In this document: one piece after another, positions 26,708-35,333 of the stretch
Numbering within the stretch: the stretch's first letter is position 1
How the letters are laid out: every line of letters begins with the position of its first letter
From: Psychrobacter celer
GTDB taxonomy: Bacteria; Pseudomonadota; Gammaproteobacteria; Pseudomonadales; Moraxellaceae
Direction: 5' to 3'
Assembly: GCF_016107555.1 (NCBI RefSeq)
Contig: NZ_JABASU010000001.1
Coordinates: 299,006-363,005, forward strand
Length of the DNA stretch: 64,000 nt
Program-made: the position numbers and the translations under genes
The notes under the pieces: generated by a model
What the model was told of the DNA's origin: nothing
The model's input: the letters and a program-made list of their open reading frames with translations, nothing else
The model's database searches: none

Positions 26708-28123
26708 TTAGGCGGTCATAAAGCTGTCTAACACCACTTTCATGGCAGAGAGCTTACGCTGGATTTCTAAGTATTCATCAGCAGGGTTGGAGTCGTAGAC
26801 ATTGCCGCCGCAGGTTTGCGCGTAGGCGGACTCACCATTGATAAATAGACTACGAATAGGAATGGCAAAAATACAATCGCCATTAAAATTAAACGAGCCA
26901 AGCGCGCCGCCATACGCACCGCGGCCATCAGGCTCTAGCTCGTTGATGACTTTGATTGCCTCGACTTTTGGCGCACCTGATAAAGTACCGGCAGGGAAGT
27001 TGCTGGCAAGCGCGCTAAACATATCTTCATCAGGGTGCAAAATCCCAACGATTTCAGAGGAAATGTGCTGCACATGTGAGAAGCGTTTGATGTCCATCAG
27101 GCTGCGCACCTTTACCGTACCAAAGCGCGCGACACGGCCGATATCGTTACGATGTAAGTCGACCAGCATATTGTGCTCGGCGATCTCTTTGGCATCATTT
27201 AGCAACGCGCGGGCAAGTTGACGGTCTTCTGCGACATCGACGCCGCGTTTGGCGGTGCCAGCCAGTGGATAGGTTTCCATCTCACCTTGTCGCAGGCGAA
27301 ACAGCAGCTCGGGGGAGGCACCAATGATGCACTGCTCAGCAAATTTCATAAAGTACATGTGCGGTGACGGGTTGACCGCGCGCAGCTTTTCATAAATCGG
27401 CATCTTATCACCGGCGATACGATATTTGGATTTAAAACCCACCTCGCACTGAAAGATACGCCCAGAGATGATGTCTTCTTTGACTTGCATGACGGCGCGC
27501 GCATGCTCATCTTGGCTCATGCCATCAGCCAAAAACTCAACCGAGGGCGGCTCATAGCTAGGCGTTGGCTCATCAAGTAAGGCTTTGATTTGCTCGATAC
27601 GATTGTCTTGCTGAGCAGTCGGGTAATAAAAATAAAAAATCTCACCGGTCATTTTATCAAGCGTTAGGCCATCGAGATAGACGCCAAATTTAAAGGGTTC
27701 AAAATCGTCGCTTGCCTTTGCATTGAGACTTGGCTCAAAAAAATTGACACTGTCATAACCTAAGTAGCCGACCAGTCCGCCTGTCTGATCACGAGCGATG
27801 ACGTGCTGCGGGGTGATGCTGCGTAGAAGCTCATAAGGGTTGTCCGTTTGATAGTGCTGGGTTTTGGCGGTTTGATTATCAGTAATTGCCAAAGTCGTGC
27901 GGTCAATAGCGGCAATGGTCATCACAGGGTCAAAACCAATGGCATGGTGGCGCGCCATATGCCCATCTTCGCCCAGTGATTCAAGCAGATAGCAGGTCTC
28001 AAAAGCACGCTCAATACGTTTAAATAACGCAAAAAAATCGATATCTTGGGTGAGTTTGATGCGTTTCGGTTTGCTGGGAATCTCAATCGCCGCAGGCGGA
28101 TTGTGCTGTAGGGTAGGTGTCAT
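26708..28123 (-). CDS. trpE: Anthranilate synthase component I
   Basis: 471 residues from the ATG at 28123; a TTG four codons upstream is in frame but less likely. It converts chorismate and ammonia to anthranilate. The chorismate-binding domain has IFQCEVGFKSKYRI, YMFMKFAEQ-like region with IIGASPELLFRL, TYPLAGTAKRG (the AGT form typical of TrpE rather than the KGT of PabB), EHNMLVDLHRNDIGRVA, LASNFPAGTLSGAPKVEAI and QTCGGNVYDSNPADEY. Near the N-terminus YLLES matches the LLES element where tryptophan binds for feedback inhibition. Shorter than typical TrpE (about 500). Downstream of trpR with a tandem-repeat promoter region between. Confidence 0.85.
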   Translation of the reverse strand: MTPTLQHNPPAAIEIPSKPKRIKLTQDIDFFALFKRIERAFETCYLLESLGEDGHMARHHAIGFDPVMTIAAIDRTTLAITDNQTAKTQHYQTDNPYELLRSITPQHVIARDQTGGLVGYLGYDSVNFFEPSLNAKASDDFEPFKFGVYLDGLTLDKMTGEIFYFYYPTAQQDNRIEQIKALLDEPTPSYEPPSVEFLADGMSQDEHARAVMQVKEDIISGRIFQCEVGFKSKYRIAGDKMPIYEKLRAVNPSPHMYFMKFAEQCIIGASPELLFRLRQGEMETYPLAGTAKRGVDVAEDRQLARALLNDAKEIAEHNMLVDLHRNDIGRVARFGTVKVRSLMDIKRFSHVQHISSEIVGILHPDEDMFSALASNFPAGTLSGAPKVEAIKVINELEPDGRGAYGGALGSFNFNGDCIFAIPIRSLFINGESAYAQTCGGNVYDSNPADEYLEIQRKLSAMKVVLDSFMTA

Positions 28124-28170
28124 AGTGATGTCCAAAGTGAGTTAGATAGGTGTCAGATAGAGATAGGCAG

Positions 28171-28234
28171 AATTAATACTAAGCAAAATTAATACTAAGT
28201 AAAATTAATACTAAGTAAAATTAATACTAAGTAA
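28171..28234. repeat. 16-bp tandem repeat, four copies, between trpR and trpE
   Basis: AATTAATACTAAGTAA (first copy with one change) is repeated at 28171, 28187, 28203 and 28219, then AATT begins a fifth. Each unit holds TACTAAGTA, symmetric around one base. The array fills most of the 133 bases between the two minus-strand genes and would lie in the trpE promoter or leader. Confidence 0.95.
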
Positions 28235-28256
28235 AATTGATATAATGGCTAATCGC

Positions 28257-28532
28257 TTACGCATTTTCTCTATGCGTCGCCAATAAAGCGCTGACGTCAT
28301 GCGCCTGCATCGCTTTAGCGCCGCGCGAGACAGTGGCGATACCAACCCCTAATTGCTCAGATATCTCACGCTGGGTCACGCCGCGCGCCAGCAAATCAAA
28401 GATGCGTATACGATTGGCAATCTCTTGCTGCTCTTTTTCTGTCAGCAGCGCGCGAAACAACGCCTCGATATCCGCACTATCAGGACAGTTTGCCAAATGC
28501 TGTAATAAGCTGTGATAAGGGTTGGTGCTCAT
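28257..28532 (-). CDS. trpR: Trp operon repressor
   Basis: 91 residues, all one TrpR domain: helical DSADIEALFRALLTEKEQQE, then IANRIRIFDLLARGVTQREI and the helix-turn-helix SEQLGVGIATVSRGAKAM. Normal TrpR is about 100 residues. It binds tryptophan as corepressor and dimerises. It is immediately upstream of trpE-trpG on the same strand, unlike the enterobacterial arrangement, and an 18-bp dyad in its own promoter suggests autoregulation. Confidence 0.9.
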   Translation of the reverse strand: MSTNPYHSLLQHLANCPDSADIEALFRALLTEKEQQEIANRIRIFDLLARGVTQREISEQLGVGIATVSRGAKAMQAHDVSALLATHRENA

Positions 28533-28598
28533 AGTATGTCGTCTTATAATAATCAGTCAGATAATAAATAACAGAACAATGGCTCTTGTTTCAGTATT

Positions 28599-28616
28599 CT
28601 AGTACAGTAGTACAAG
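28599..28616. promoter_or_regulatory. Probable TrpR operator
   Basis: The dyad CT-N-GTAC-N4-GTAC-N-AG is exact and 18 bp long, the length of known TrpR operators, and contains CTAGTAC as in the E. coli operator half-site. It lies 67 bases upstream of the trpR ATG. Confidence 0.5.
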
Positions 28617-28798
28617 AAAAACAAGGTATCCGACTATCTTTTTATGATATTGGTTTATGATGTTGATACGTCAACCGACATCCTCCTCCCTTAGGTTTTT
28701 CGACGGCCTTTACAAATTATCATTAAAACGCTTAATTTCTCACATTCATTATTGCCAAATTGTTAATACTTGGTTATGATGCCTGTCATTATTTAAAT

Positions 28799-28818
28799 GC
28801 TAATAATTATCATTAATA
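28799..28818. promoter_or_regulatory. Fur-like box upstream of the TonB-dependent receptor
   Basis: TGCTAATAATTATCATTAAT closely follows the GATAATGATAATCATTATC pattern of Fur sites. It lies about 145 bases upstream of the preferred receptor start. Confidence 0.65.
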
Positions 28819-28961
28819 CTCGTAATGTTATTCGTATGTGAGCCATGCTGTAGCGTCTTGGTGTTTATCAATGTGGCGATATAGCAATGCATTGATAAAT
28901 GCCGGACAGGCTACAGTCACAGCTAAAATTTAATATTGATCGTCATCAAAGTGAGTGTGTT

Positions 28962-31028
28962 ATGCGTGAAGTAAAGTTACCAATCTCATCCAATCAATTA
29001 ACCGTATTATCTATGGGCGTGGTAGCCATATTGTGGACGCAGGCGGCTAATGCTGCAGAGGCGATGCCTAGCACGACGCTACAAACGATTACGGTAACGG
29101 CAAACACCTCAGCACGTGAAAATGTACAAGAAGACTCAGTCTATATCGACAACTATACGCCCGCAGCGCAGGCAAGCCACTTAAGCGATTTTTTAGATGT
29201 GATACCTGGAGTCGAGGTCGGTGGTACTTCAACGGTGAATCAGCGTATCAGAGTGCGTGGTCTTGACGATACCAATCTTAAAGTCACCGTCGATGGCGCG
29301 CGTCAAGAGGGTGCCCTCTTTTATCATATGGGCGATGTCACTCTTGATCCTGACTTGCTAAAACAAGCTGAGGTAGCGGTCGGTAATAACTCAGTCACGC
29401 TGGGTAACGATGCCTTAGGCGGCGCGGTCGCGTTTGAAACGGTCGATGCTGCAGATTTATTAAAGCCCGGTCAAAAGATCGGCGCAAAACTAAAGGCAGG
29501 TTATGCCAGTAATAATGATGAGCTACTTACGTCAGCGACTGTGTATGGTGCGCCAACAGACAATATTGACCTATTGGCTTATTATGGCAAGCGCGATACC
29601 GACTCTGGCGAAGATGGCGACGGCCGTGAGCTTTATGAGGACAGTGAGAGCGAAAACATCTTATTAAAAGCAGGCGCGTATATTGGTGACGATCATCGTG
29701 TCGGTGCAAGCTTTAGCCGTACCGAAAAAGAAGGTGTTTTCCCTTATCGACCAGATTTTCCAAGTTTTCCTAACAGTCGTGGTCCTGATGTCATCCCACA
29801 AGAAATAAAGCGCGATACTTATACGCTCGATCATAACTTTAATCCAGCAAACTCACTCATTGACGTTGATACCACTGTTTATCAAACAGAAACGCAGATT
29901 CTGCGTGATTCTAAAGACGTAGGCAACTTTGATTTTGATGCAAAAGTAAAAACCACAGGTGTTAAGATTGAAAATACCAGTGTTATTGACACAAATAGCG
30001 GTCGTCATAAGCTAATCGCAGGCGCTGAGCACTACGAAAAAGAATCTGAGATGGCACGTGATGGTTCTGCAACTGCGAATGATGATGCCAATAACACCTC
30101 AGTCTATCTAGAAGACCAATGGCAAATGGGCAAACTAACGCTGACACCAGGTGTACGCTACGACCGCTATGAGTCTCCTGAATTTGTGGCGGGCGGTTCT
30201 ACTTATGACAATGTGGTTGGCGCGTTTGCTGCAAGCTACGAGGTTGCGCCGCGTACCCAAGTGTTTGCCAGCTATACCCAGCTGTTTAATGGTCCAGATT
30301 TAGGCCAAACTGTCTTTAACAGCAATGGCGAGGGTATTTATGTCAATGATGATCTCAAGCCAGAAGAAGGCTATAACTCTGAGGTAGGTGTGACCACCAC
30401 GCTACGCGATCTAACCATTGCTGATGATGCGCTACAATTGAGTGCAAAATACTTTAGATCCAATATCGAGAACTATCAGCAGTTTATGCGTACAGGTAGT
30501 CGCCCTGGTAGATTTGGGATTGACTGTGAGACCGGCGCGATAGGCGGTGACTGTCAAGGTATGTTCAACAGTGATGAAGACTATAAAATAGATGGTGTTG
30601 AGCTGGCTGCTAACTACACTACTCGTGACTTTGGTATGGGGCTGAGCTACTCACGTGCTCGTAGCGAAGGCGATAAGACAGGCAATAGTATCCCATCAGT
30701 AAGTGGCAGTGGTGCTGACTCAGGCGATCGCTACATGGTGAACTTAGATTATGCAGCTAATGATATGGTTGATTTAGGCTGGCGCAGTACTTATGTAGCA
30801 TCTATTACTGATAATCAAGGTGAGACTAAGCCAAGCTATGATGTGCACGATATCTATATGAATTATGCGCCCCGTCAGCTTGAGAATGTCAAAGCCACCG
30901 TTGGGGTTTATAACTTATTTGATGAGACTTATGCCAGTCACGCATCGCGCTTAAATACGGCTGATGCTACGGCTACAGATTTTGAGATGGGTCGTAATAT
31001 CAAAACCTCTTTGACCTATCAATTCTAA
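28962..31028 (+). CDS. TonB-dependent outer-membrane receptor (heme/siderophore type)
   Basis: 688 residues from the ATG at 28962; the frame opens at 28899, but only the later Met gives a signal peptide (VLSMGVVAILWTQAANA, cleavage near residue 32) and GAGTG lies upstream. The TonB-box region is ATLQTITVTAN-like (LQTITVTANTS). The plug domain (about 55-170) has HLSDFLDVIPGVEVGG, RIRVRGLDDTNLKVTVDGAR and GNDALGGAVAF; the barrel ends YNLFDETYASHASR and SLTYQF with terminal Phe. The VDGARQ and LGGAV pattern is common in hemoglobin/heme and some catecholate receptors, so the ligand is uncertain. Neighbouring siderophore genes favour a ferric siderophore. Confidence 0.9.
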   Translation: MREVKLPISSNQLTVLSMGVVAILWTQAANAAEAMPSTTLQTITVTANTSARENVQEDSVYIDNYTPAAQASHLSDFLDVIPGVEVGGTSTVNQRIRVRGLDDTNLKVTVDGARQEGALFYHMGDVTLDPDLLKQAEVAVGNNSVTLGNDALGGAVAFETVDAADLLKPGQKIGAKLKAGYASNNDELLTSATVYGAPTDNIDLLAYYGKRDTDSGEDGDGRELYEDSESENILLKAGAYIGDDHRVGASFSRTEKEGVFPYRPDFPSFPNSRGPDVIPQEIKRDTYTLDHNFNPANSLIDVDTTVYQTETQILRDSKDVGNFDFDAKVKTTGVKIENTSVIDTNSGRHKLIAGAEHYEKESEMARDGSATANDDANNTSVYLEDQWQMGKLTLTPGVRYDRYESPEFVAGGSTYDNVVGAFAASYEVAPRTQVFASYTQLFNGPDLGQTVFNSNGEGIYVNDDLKPEEGYNSEVGVTTTLRDLTIADDALQLSAKYFRSNIENYQQFMRTGSRPGRFGIDCETGAIGGDCQGMFNSDEDYKIDGVELAANYTTRDFGMGLSYSRARSEGDKTGNSIPSVSGSGADSGDRYMVNLDYAANDMVDLGWRSTYVASITDNQGETKPSYDVHDIYMNYAPRQLENVKATVGVYNLFDETYASHASRLNTADATATDFEMGRNIKTSLTYQF

Positions 31029-31091
31029 AAGTCGTTAACTCTAAAATCTATCAGCTCTGACTGCATAATCGTAGTGTGACTGATGAAAAAT

Positions 31092-31127
31092 AAAAAGCCA
31101 GCTGTCTGACGAGGAGAGCTGGCTTTT
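31092..31127 (+). terminator. Terminator after the TonB-dependent receptor
   Basis: AAAAAGCCAGCT (31092-31103) pairs with AGCTGGCTTTT (31117-31127), 64 bases after the receptor stop, with a T-run in the right arm. Confidence 0.85.
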
Positions 31128-31168
31128 CTTATCGTAATTTTAGACCTCACCAAGATGGTTGTATGACT

Positions 31169-31263
31169 GTGCTACTGGTATAAATTTTCTTTGCGTGCTG
31201 CTTACACAGAGGCTGCACAAAATTCATCCCAGTAGCACTGTATCATTTTTAAAGTGGGTTAAC
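31169..31263. repeat. MITE-like dispersed repeat upstream of the siderophore-interacting protein gene
   Basis: Core from GTGCTACTGG (31169-31178) to its exact complement CCAGTAGCAC (31229-31238). Inside are TATAAATTTTCTTTGC and ACAGAGGCTGCACAAAATTCATC, nearly identical to the hut copies. On the right the arm TATCATTTTTAAAGTGGGTTAAC corresponds to the 15911-15938 arm. It ends about 20 bases before the next gene's ATG, so it forms most of that gene's 5' region. Confidence 0.75.
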
Positions 31264-31285
31264 TAGACAGCTAAAAGGATAAAAA

Positions 31286-32041
31286 ATGACCAAACCTAAT
31301 CCAAGATTATTAGAAGTAAAAGGCATTGCCGATATCACCCCAAACATGCGCCGCATTACACTTGGTGGAGCGGGCATGCAAGACTTCCCAATCGAGCAAG
31401 AAAGCGCCTATATCAAATTGATGTTTGCAGGGGAGGCAGGAAAAAAGCCCATCATGCGCACTTATACCATTATCCAGCAACGTGACGATGAAATCGATGT
31501 CGATTTTGTGTTGCATGGTCTCAATTACAAAGGCGCTGAAGGCCCTGCCTCACATTGGGCCAAAACCACACAAATCGGTGATACTATTTTGATCGGTGGG
31601 CCTGGTGCCAAAAAGCTTATCAATCACGAGGCGGATTGGTTTTTATTGGCGGGAGACATGACCGCGCTGCCCGCCATCACGGTAAACTTAGCACAGCTGC
31701 CCGAGGATGCCGAGGGCTATGCCGTCATCGAGGTGCTGAGTGAGGATGATATCCAGCCGCTACAAAAGCCGAAGAATATAATGCTTGAGTGGGTAATCAA
31801 TGCCGAAGCAAGCAGCAGTCATTACCCCATTCTTGAGCGTATTAAGACGCTAGGCTGGCCGGCTGGTGAGGTGGCAGTGTGGGCGGCGTGCGAGTTCAAT
31901 AGTATGCGAGCGCTGCGCCAGTACTTCAAACAAAAAGAAGTGGCTAAGAGTCATCTTTATATCTCTAGCTACTGGAAACTTGATAGCAATGAAGATGAGC
32001 ATAAAATCGTCAAACGCGAAGATGCTGCATTAGGGTTATAA
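31286..32041 (+). CDS. Siderophore-interacting FAD-binding protein (ViuB/YqjH type)
   Basis: 251 residues. The family reduces ferric siderophores in the cytoplasm to release iron. The FAD-binding motif is MRTYTIIQQ with the RxYT core, followed by FVLHG, GPASHWAKTTQIGDTILIGG, WFLLAGDMTALPAI (the DxTAxPA signature), and the C-terminal VWAACEFNSMRALRQYF and HLYISSYWKLDSNEDEH (GYW region, here SYWK). AAAGGAT precedes the ATG. It lies between the receptor and the convergent ABC importer genes. A MITE-like repeat occupies its upstream region; I see no Fur-like box directly before it. Confidence 0.93.
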   Translation: MTKPNPRLLEVKGIADITPNMRRITLGGAGMQDFPIEQESAYIKLMFAGEAGKKPIMRTYTIIQQRDDEIDVDFVLHGLNYKGAEGPASHWAKTTQIGDTILIGGPGAKKLINHEADWFLLAGDMTALPAITVNLAQLPEDAEGYAVIEVLSEDDIQPLQKPKNIMLEWVINAEASSSHYPILERIKTLGWPAGEVAVWAACEFNSMRALRQYFKQKEVAKSHLYISSYWKLDSNEDEHKIVKREDAALGL

Positions 32042-32067
32042 GGAGACGTAGCCACAGTCCTGCTTAA

Positions 32068-32829
32068 CTATAACAATGTATCGACAATCACTGGCCGACC
32101 TTGATGGTTAAGTACCGTCACATCGACGTTATATAAGTCTTTCATGGTATCTTTAGTGATGACATCGACAGGCTGCCCAACCGCCATCACTTGGCCAGTT
32201 TTCATCATGACCACAGTATCGGCAAACTGCGCGGCTTGGTTGATATCATGTAGGACGATGACCACGGTTTTTTGCTGACTGCAACTAAGCTCGCGCAGCT
32301 CACGCATCAGACGCCCTGCATGGTACATATCCAGATTGTTTAGCGGCTCATCGAGCAGTAGATACGGCGTGTCTTGGCAGACAATCATCGCAATCAGCAC
32401 GCGTTGCCGCTGACCACCAGAGAGCGTCGATAAAAAACGCTCGGCTAATGGCTCAAGCTCAAAACGCGCGATCACTTCTTGTACTTTTTGCTGGTCCTGT
32501 GCGCTTGGCTGTCCTTGATGATACGGGTAGCGGCCAAACATCAGCAGCTCATGCACGCGCAGGCGACCTTGCACTTGGTTGTCTTGCCCGAGCATCGCCA
32601 CTGTCTTAGCCAAAGTGCGCGCAGGGCAGCTGACAATATCATGCTCACCAAACATCACCTTCCCAGACTGTAGCGGTTGTAGCCTCGCCATGACCGAAAA
32701 TAAGGTGGATTTGCCCGCGCCGTTGGGGCCGATTAGGGCAATCACTTGGGCGCTTGGTAAGGACAAGCTGATGTCATGCAGGATTTGTTGTTTGCCGATA
32801 TGGTGGGAGATATTATCGAGTTTAATCAT
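32068..32829 (-). CDS. Ferric-siderophore ABC transporter ATP-binding protein
   Basis: 253 residues of the FepC/FecE class. Walker A IGPNGAGKSTLFSVMARLQP, Q-loop AMLGQDNQVQGRLRVHELL, signature LSGGQRQRVLIAMIV, Walker B YLLLDEPLNNLDM, switch His VIVLHDINQAAQFADTVVMM. The DNQV and MFGRYPYHQG elements are typical of siderophore ATPases such as YclP/VctC/FatE. Last gene of the minus-strand importer unit (order: lipoprotein, permease, permease, ATPase). Convergent with the siderophore-interacting protein gene, 26 bases apart. Confidence 0.92.
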   Translation of the reverse strand: MIKLDNISHHIGKQQILHDISLSLPSAQVIALIGPNGAGKSTLFSVMARLQPLQSGKVMFGEHDIVSCPARTLAKTVAMLGQDNQVQGRLRVHELLMFGRYPYHQGQPSAQDQQKVQEVIARFELEPLAERFLSTLSGGQRQRVLIAMIVCQDTPYLLLDEPLNNLDMYHAGRLMRELRELSCSQQKTVVIVLHDINQAAQFADTVVMMKTGQVMAVGQPVDVITKDTMKDLYNVDVTVLNHQGRPVIVDTLL

Positions 32830-32908
32830 AATAATTCTTATTTTTTAGATAAATTTTAATCAGTTTTAAATAGTTTATGATTTTTATATAGGTCAATATG
32901 ACATGTCA

Positions 32909-34000
32909 TCAACGTCGCTGGGTCATAAATATCAGTAGCAAAAACACCAAGCCGCCCGCCAGTTCAATCACCACGGATAACACTCCCGCCATACCCAATA
33001 CTTGCTCAAACAGCGTCTGACCGAGGACCAAACAAATCATCGCCACCAAACTGACCAATATCAAACGCTCGCTATGATACATATGCCGTGCGATACGATT
33101 GGTCAAGGCGCAGACTAGTAAGCCAAAAAAAGTCACCGGCCCGACCAGTGCTGTCGCCGTCGCAACCAATACCGCAATGACCGTCAATAGCCCAAATGCG
33201 AGGCGTTGATAATTAATGCCCAAATTAATCGCTTGCGCCTTACCGAGCATCAAGACATCGCATTGATAGCGCCAGCGCCAAATACACAGCGCACTAATGG
33301 TGCAAATAATGAAGCTAATCCCCAATAGCTGCGGGTTGACGGTATTAAACTGCGCGTAACTGGCCGACTGTACCACGACAAAATCATCGGGGTTAATCAG
33401 GCGCGCAATCAGTGCTGATAAGCTGCGAAACAACACCCCAAAGATAACACCCACCAGTATCAGCCGCGTCAAATCCTGACTGCTTTTTGAAAACAGCACT
33501 CGAAACAATAATAACGACGCGCCAAACATCAGGACAATCTCAAGGGTGAATTTGGCAATAGGATTGATGCTGGTAAAGCTCATCGCCCCCAAAAAAAACA
33601 CCAATAAGCTTTGGAGTAGAACATAAAGCGAGTCAAAGCCCAGTAGAGAAGGGGTCAAAATAGGATTGTGTGTTAAGGTTTGAAAGAGCAGAGTCGATAC
33701 GCCAATCGCATAGCCGACCACCATGAGCGCCAGCAGTTTTTTACCTCTTAGTGGTAGGGCAAAATCCCAATGACCATTGACATTGAGCGTCAAAAATAGC
33801 GTCATCGAGACCAGCAAAATAACAGCGGCAATCGATTTTGGATGGTTGCTGATCCATGCCCAAAGCTGAGCCAAGCGATTCTGGCTAGAGGGGGCTGCGT
33901 GGTGCTCGTTATTTAAATTATTATTTTCTAAACGACGCTTCGCTGAGTCAGTCTTTGTAGAGCGGCCAGTTATAGAGCCATGCTTAGACGATGAAAACAT
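32909..34000 (-). CDS. Ferric-siderophore ABC transporter permease (FatC/YclO type)
   Basis: 363 residues with about 9-10 membrane segments and a polar 55-residue N-terminal extension. FecCD family: GYAIGVSTLLFQTLTHNPIL TPSLLGFDSLY (the conserved FQ..T.NPI..PS.LG region), VILVGVIFGVLFRSLSALIA, and GPVTFFGLLVCALTNRIAR with the coupling-helix glycine. The style (HNPILTPSLLGFDSLY) is that of the second permease in FatCD/YclNO/CeuBC importers. It forms a heterodimer with the neighbouring permease, 79 bases upstream of the ATPase gene. Confidence 0.9.
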   Translation of the reverse strand: MFSSSKHGSITGRSTKTDSAKRRLENNNLNNEHHAAPSSQNRLAQLWAWISNHPKSIAAVILLVSMTLFLTLNVNGHWDFALPLRGKKLLALMVVGYAIGVSTLLFQTLTHNPILTPSLLGFDSLYVLLQSLLVFFLGAMSFTSINPIAKFTLEIVLMFGASLLLFRVLFSKSSQDLTRLILVGVIFGVLFRSLSALIARLINPDDFVVVQSASYAQFNTVNPQLLGISFIICTISALCIWRWRYQCDVLMLGKAQAINLGINYQRLAFGLLTVIAVLVATATALVGPVTFFGLLVCALTNRIARHMYHSERLILVSLVAMICLVLGQTLFEQVLGMAGVLSVVIELAGGLVFLLLIFMTQRR

Positions 34001-34172
34001 ACGTAAATCCTACTATGCTACCTGTAATAGTAACAACGCCACGCTTATCTAAGCAGACAACAGGACGAGTAAATAAAGAAAAGGGTCGATGGTGGTGAGT
34101 CAGCTGCTTGATGGCCAGATGCGTTATTATGCGTTACATTGTTATGAGGTGCCTTATTACTTACAAAACGCC

Positions 34173-35276
34173 TTATCGCTCAGCAGGCGCGCGCAATAAC
34201 AACCATAAAAACAGCACCGTGCCGACCACACCAAACACCGTGGCGACCGGCACTTCAAAGGGGTAGCGGATAGAGCGCCCGATGATATCGCAGAGCAATA
34301 CTGCCGATGCACCCAGTAGCGCGACAGCTGGCAAGCTACGGCGCAGCTTATCGCCCATAATACGGCTAACAATGTTGGGCACCACTAAGCCAATAAAGGG
34401 AATCATCCCGACTGTGACCACCACAACCGCGCTCATCATCGCCACCATACCGACGCCAAGCCAAGTGACCTGCCGCTTACTAATGCCTAAGTTTAGCGCG
34501 ATATTATCGCCTAGCCCAACGATGGTTAGCTTATCAGCGATGATATAAGCCAGCACGCACAGCGCGCCCGTTAGCCATAGCAGCTCATAACGCCCTGCCA
34601 AAACGCCAGAGAAGTCACCAAATTGCCAGACACTGAGCATCTGTAACGTCTCGGTCTGATAGGCAATAAAGGTCGTCACCGCCTCGATGATACCGCCAAA
34701 GACGATACCGATGAGCGGAATCATCAAATAATCTGTCGGCGGTATGCGGCGGATAAGGAGCATAAATAACATCATGCCAAACACAGCTGAGACAGTAGCG
34801 ACACCCATTTTGACCAGTAGCGCACTGGCAGGGAACAGCAGGCTAACGACCAGCAATCCCAGTGCTGCGCTTTGGGTGGCCCCTACCATTGATGGCTCAA
34901 CAAAGCGGTTTTTTAGCACCACTTGCATGATCATCCCTGCCACCGCCATGGCGATACCAGTGAGAATGATAGCGATAGTACGCGGCAACCGGCTCACCAA
35001 CATCAGCGAGCTGTCTGAGTTGGCGCTATGGTTGATGAGGCTATGAAAAATACCAGACCATGAAAAATCCGCCACCCCAATGGACAAGCTTAATAACACC
35101 AAAAGCCCCATCATGATGAGGCTGGCTGTGTTGATAAGCCATGGCGGTAGGGCCGCATGCCGACGCGTGTGGCTCAGAGCCTTGCTGCCGCTTTGCCAAG
35201 GTGATGATGTGGACAAAGCGGGACTGGCCTCAAGACTATTGGCGCGGGCCTGGGCACGCGATGAAAATAACGACAT
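34173..35276 (-). CDS. Ferric-siderophore ABC transporter permease (FatD/YclN type)
   Basis: 367 residues with about nine membrane segments, FecCD family. Conserved stretches: SRLPRTIAIILTGIAMAVAGMIMQ, then NRFVEPSMVGATQSAALG, LIGIVFGGIIEAVTTFIAYQ, and GMIPFIGLVVPNIVSRIMGD (coupling region). The polar N-terminal 45 residues precede the first membrane helix. It lies 57 bases after the binding-lipoprotein gene and 172 bases before the second permease gene; no terminator is visible in that larger gap. Confidence 0.9.
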   Translation of the reverse strand: MSLFSSRAQARANSLEASPALSTSSPWQSGSKALSHTRRHAALPPWLINTASLIMMGLLVLLSLSIGVADFSWSGIFHSLINHSANSDSSLMLVSRLPRTIAIILTGIAMAVAGMIMQVVLKNRFVEPSMVGATQSAALGLLVVSLLFPASALLVKMGVATVSAVFGMMLFMLLIRRIPPTDYLMIPLIGIVFGGIIEAVTTFIAYQTETLQMLSVWQFGDFSGVLAGRYELLWLTGALCVLAYIIADKLTIVGLGDNIALNLGISKRQVTWLGVGMVAMMSAVVVVTVGMIPFIGLVVPNIVSRIMGDKLRRSLPAVALLGASAVLLCDIIGRSIRYPFEVPVATVFGVVGTVLFLWLLLRAPAER

Positions 35277-35333
35277 AACGGCTACTGGCTCATTAAATAA
35301 TAGGTCAAAAAATAGCTGGTATGGTTGCCGCGT

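Larger units (their letters stand above)
28533..28961. other. Divergent promoter region between trpR and the TonB-dependent receptor
   Basis: 429 bases. On the trpR side there is an 18-bp dyad (28599-28616) that resembles a TrpR operator; on the receptor side a Fur-like site (28799-28818). No gene was recognised. The receptor frame can be extended upstream to 28899, but that part does not look like a signal peptide. Confidence 0.6.

Noticed and set aside
28171..28234. CRISPR array
   Set aside because: The 16-bp units are contiguous without spacers.
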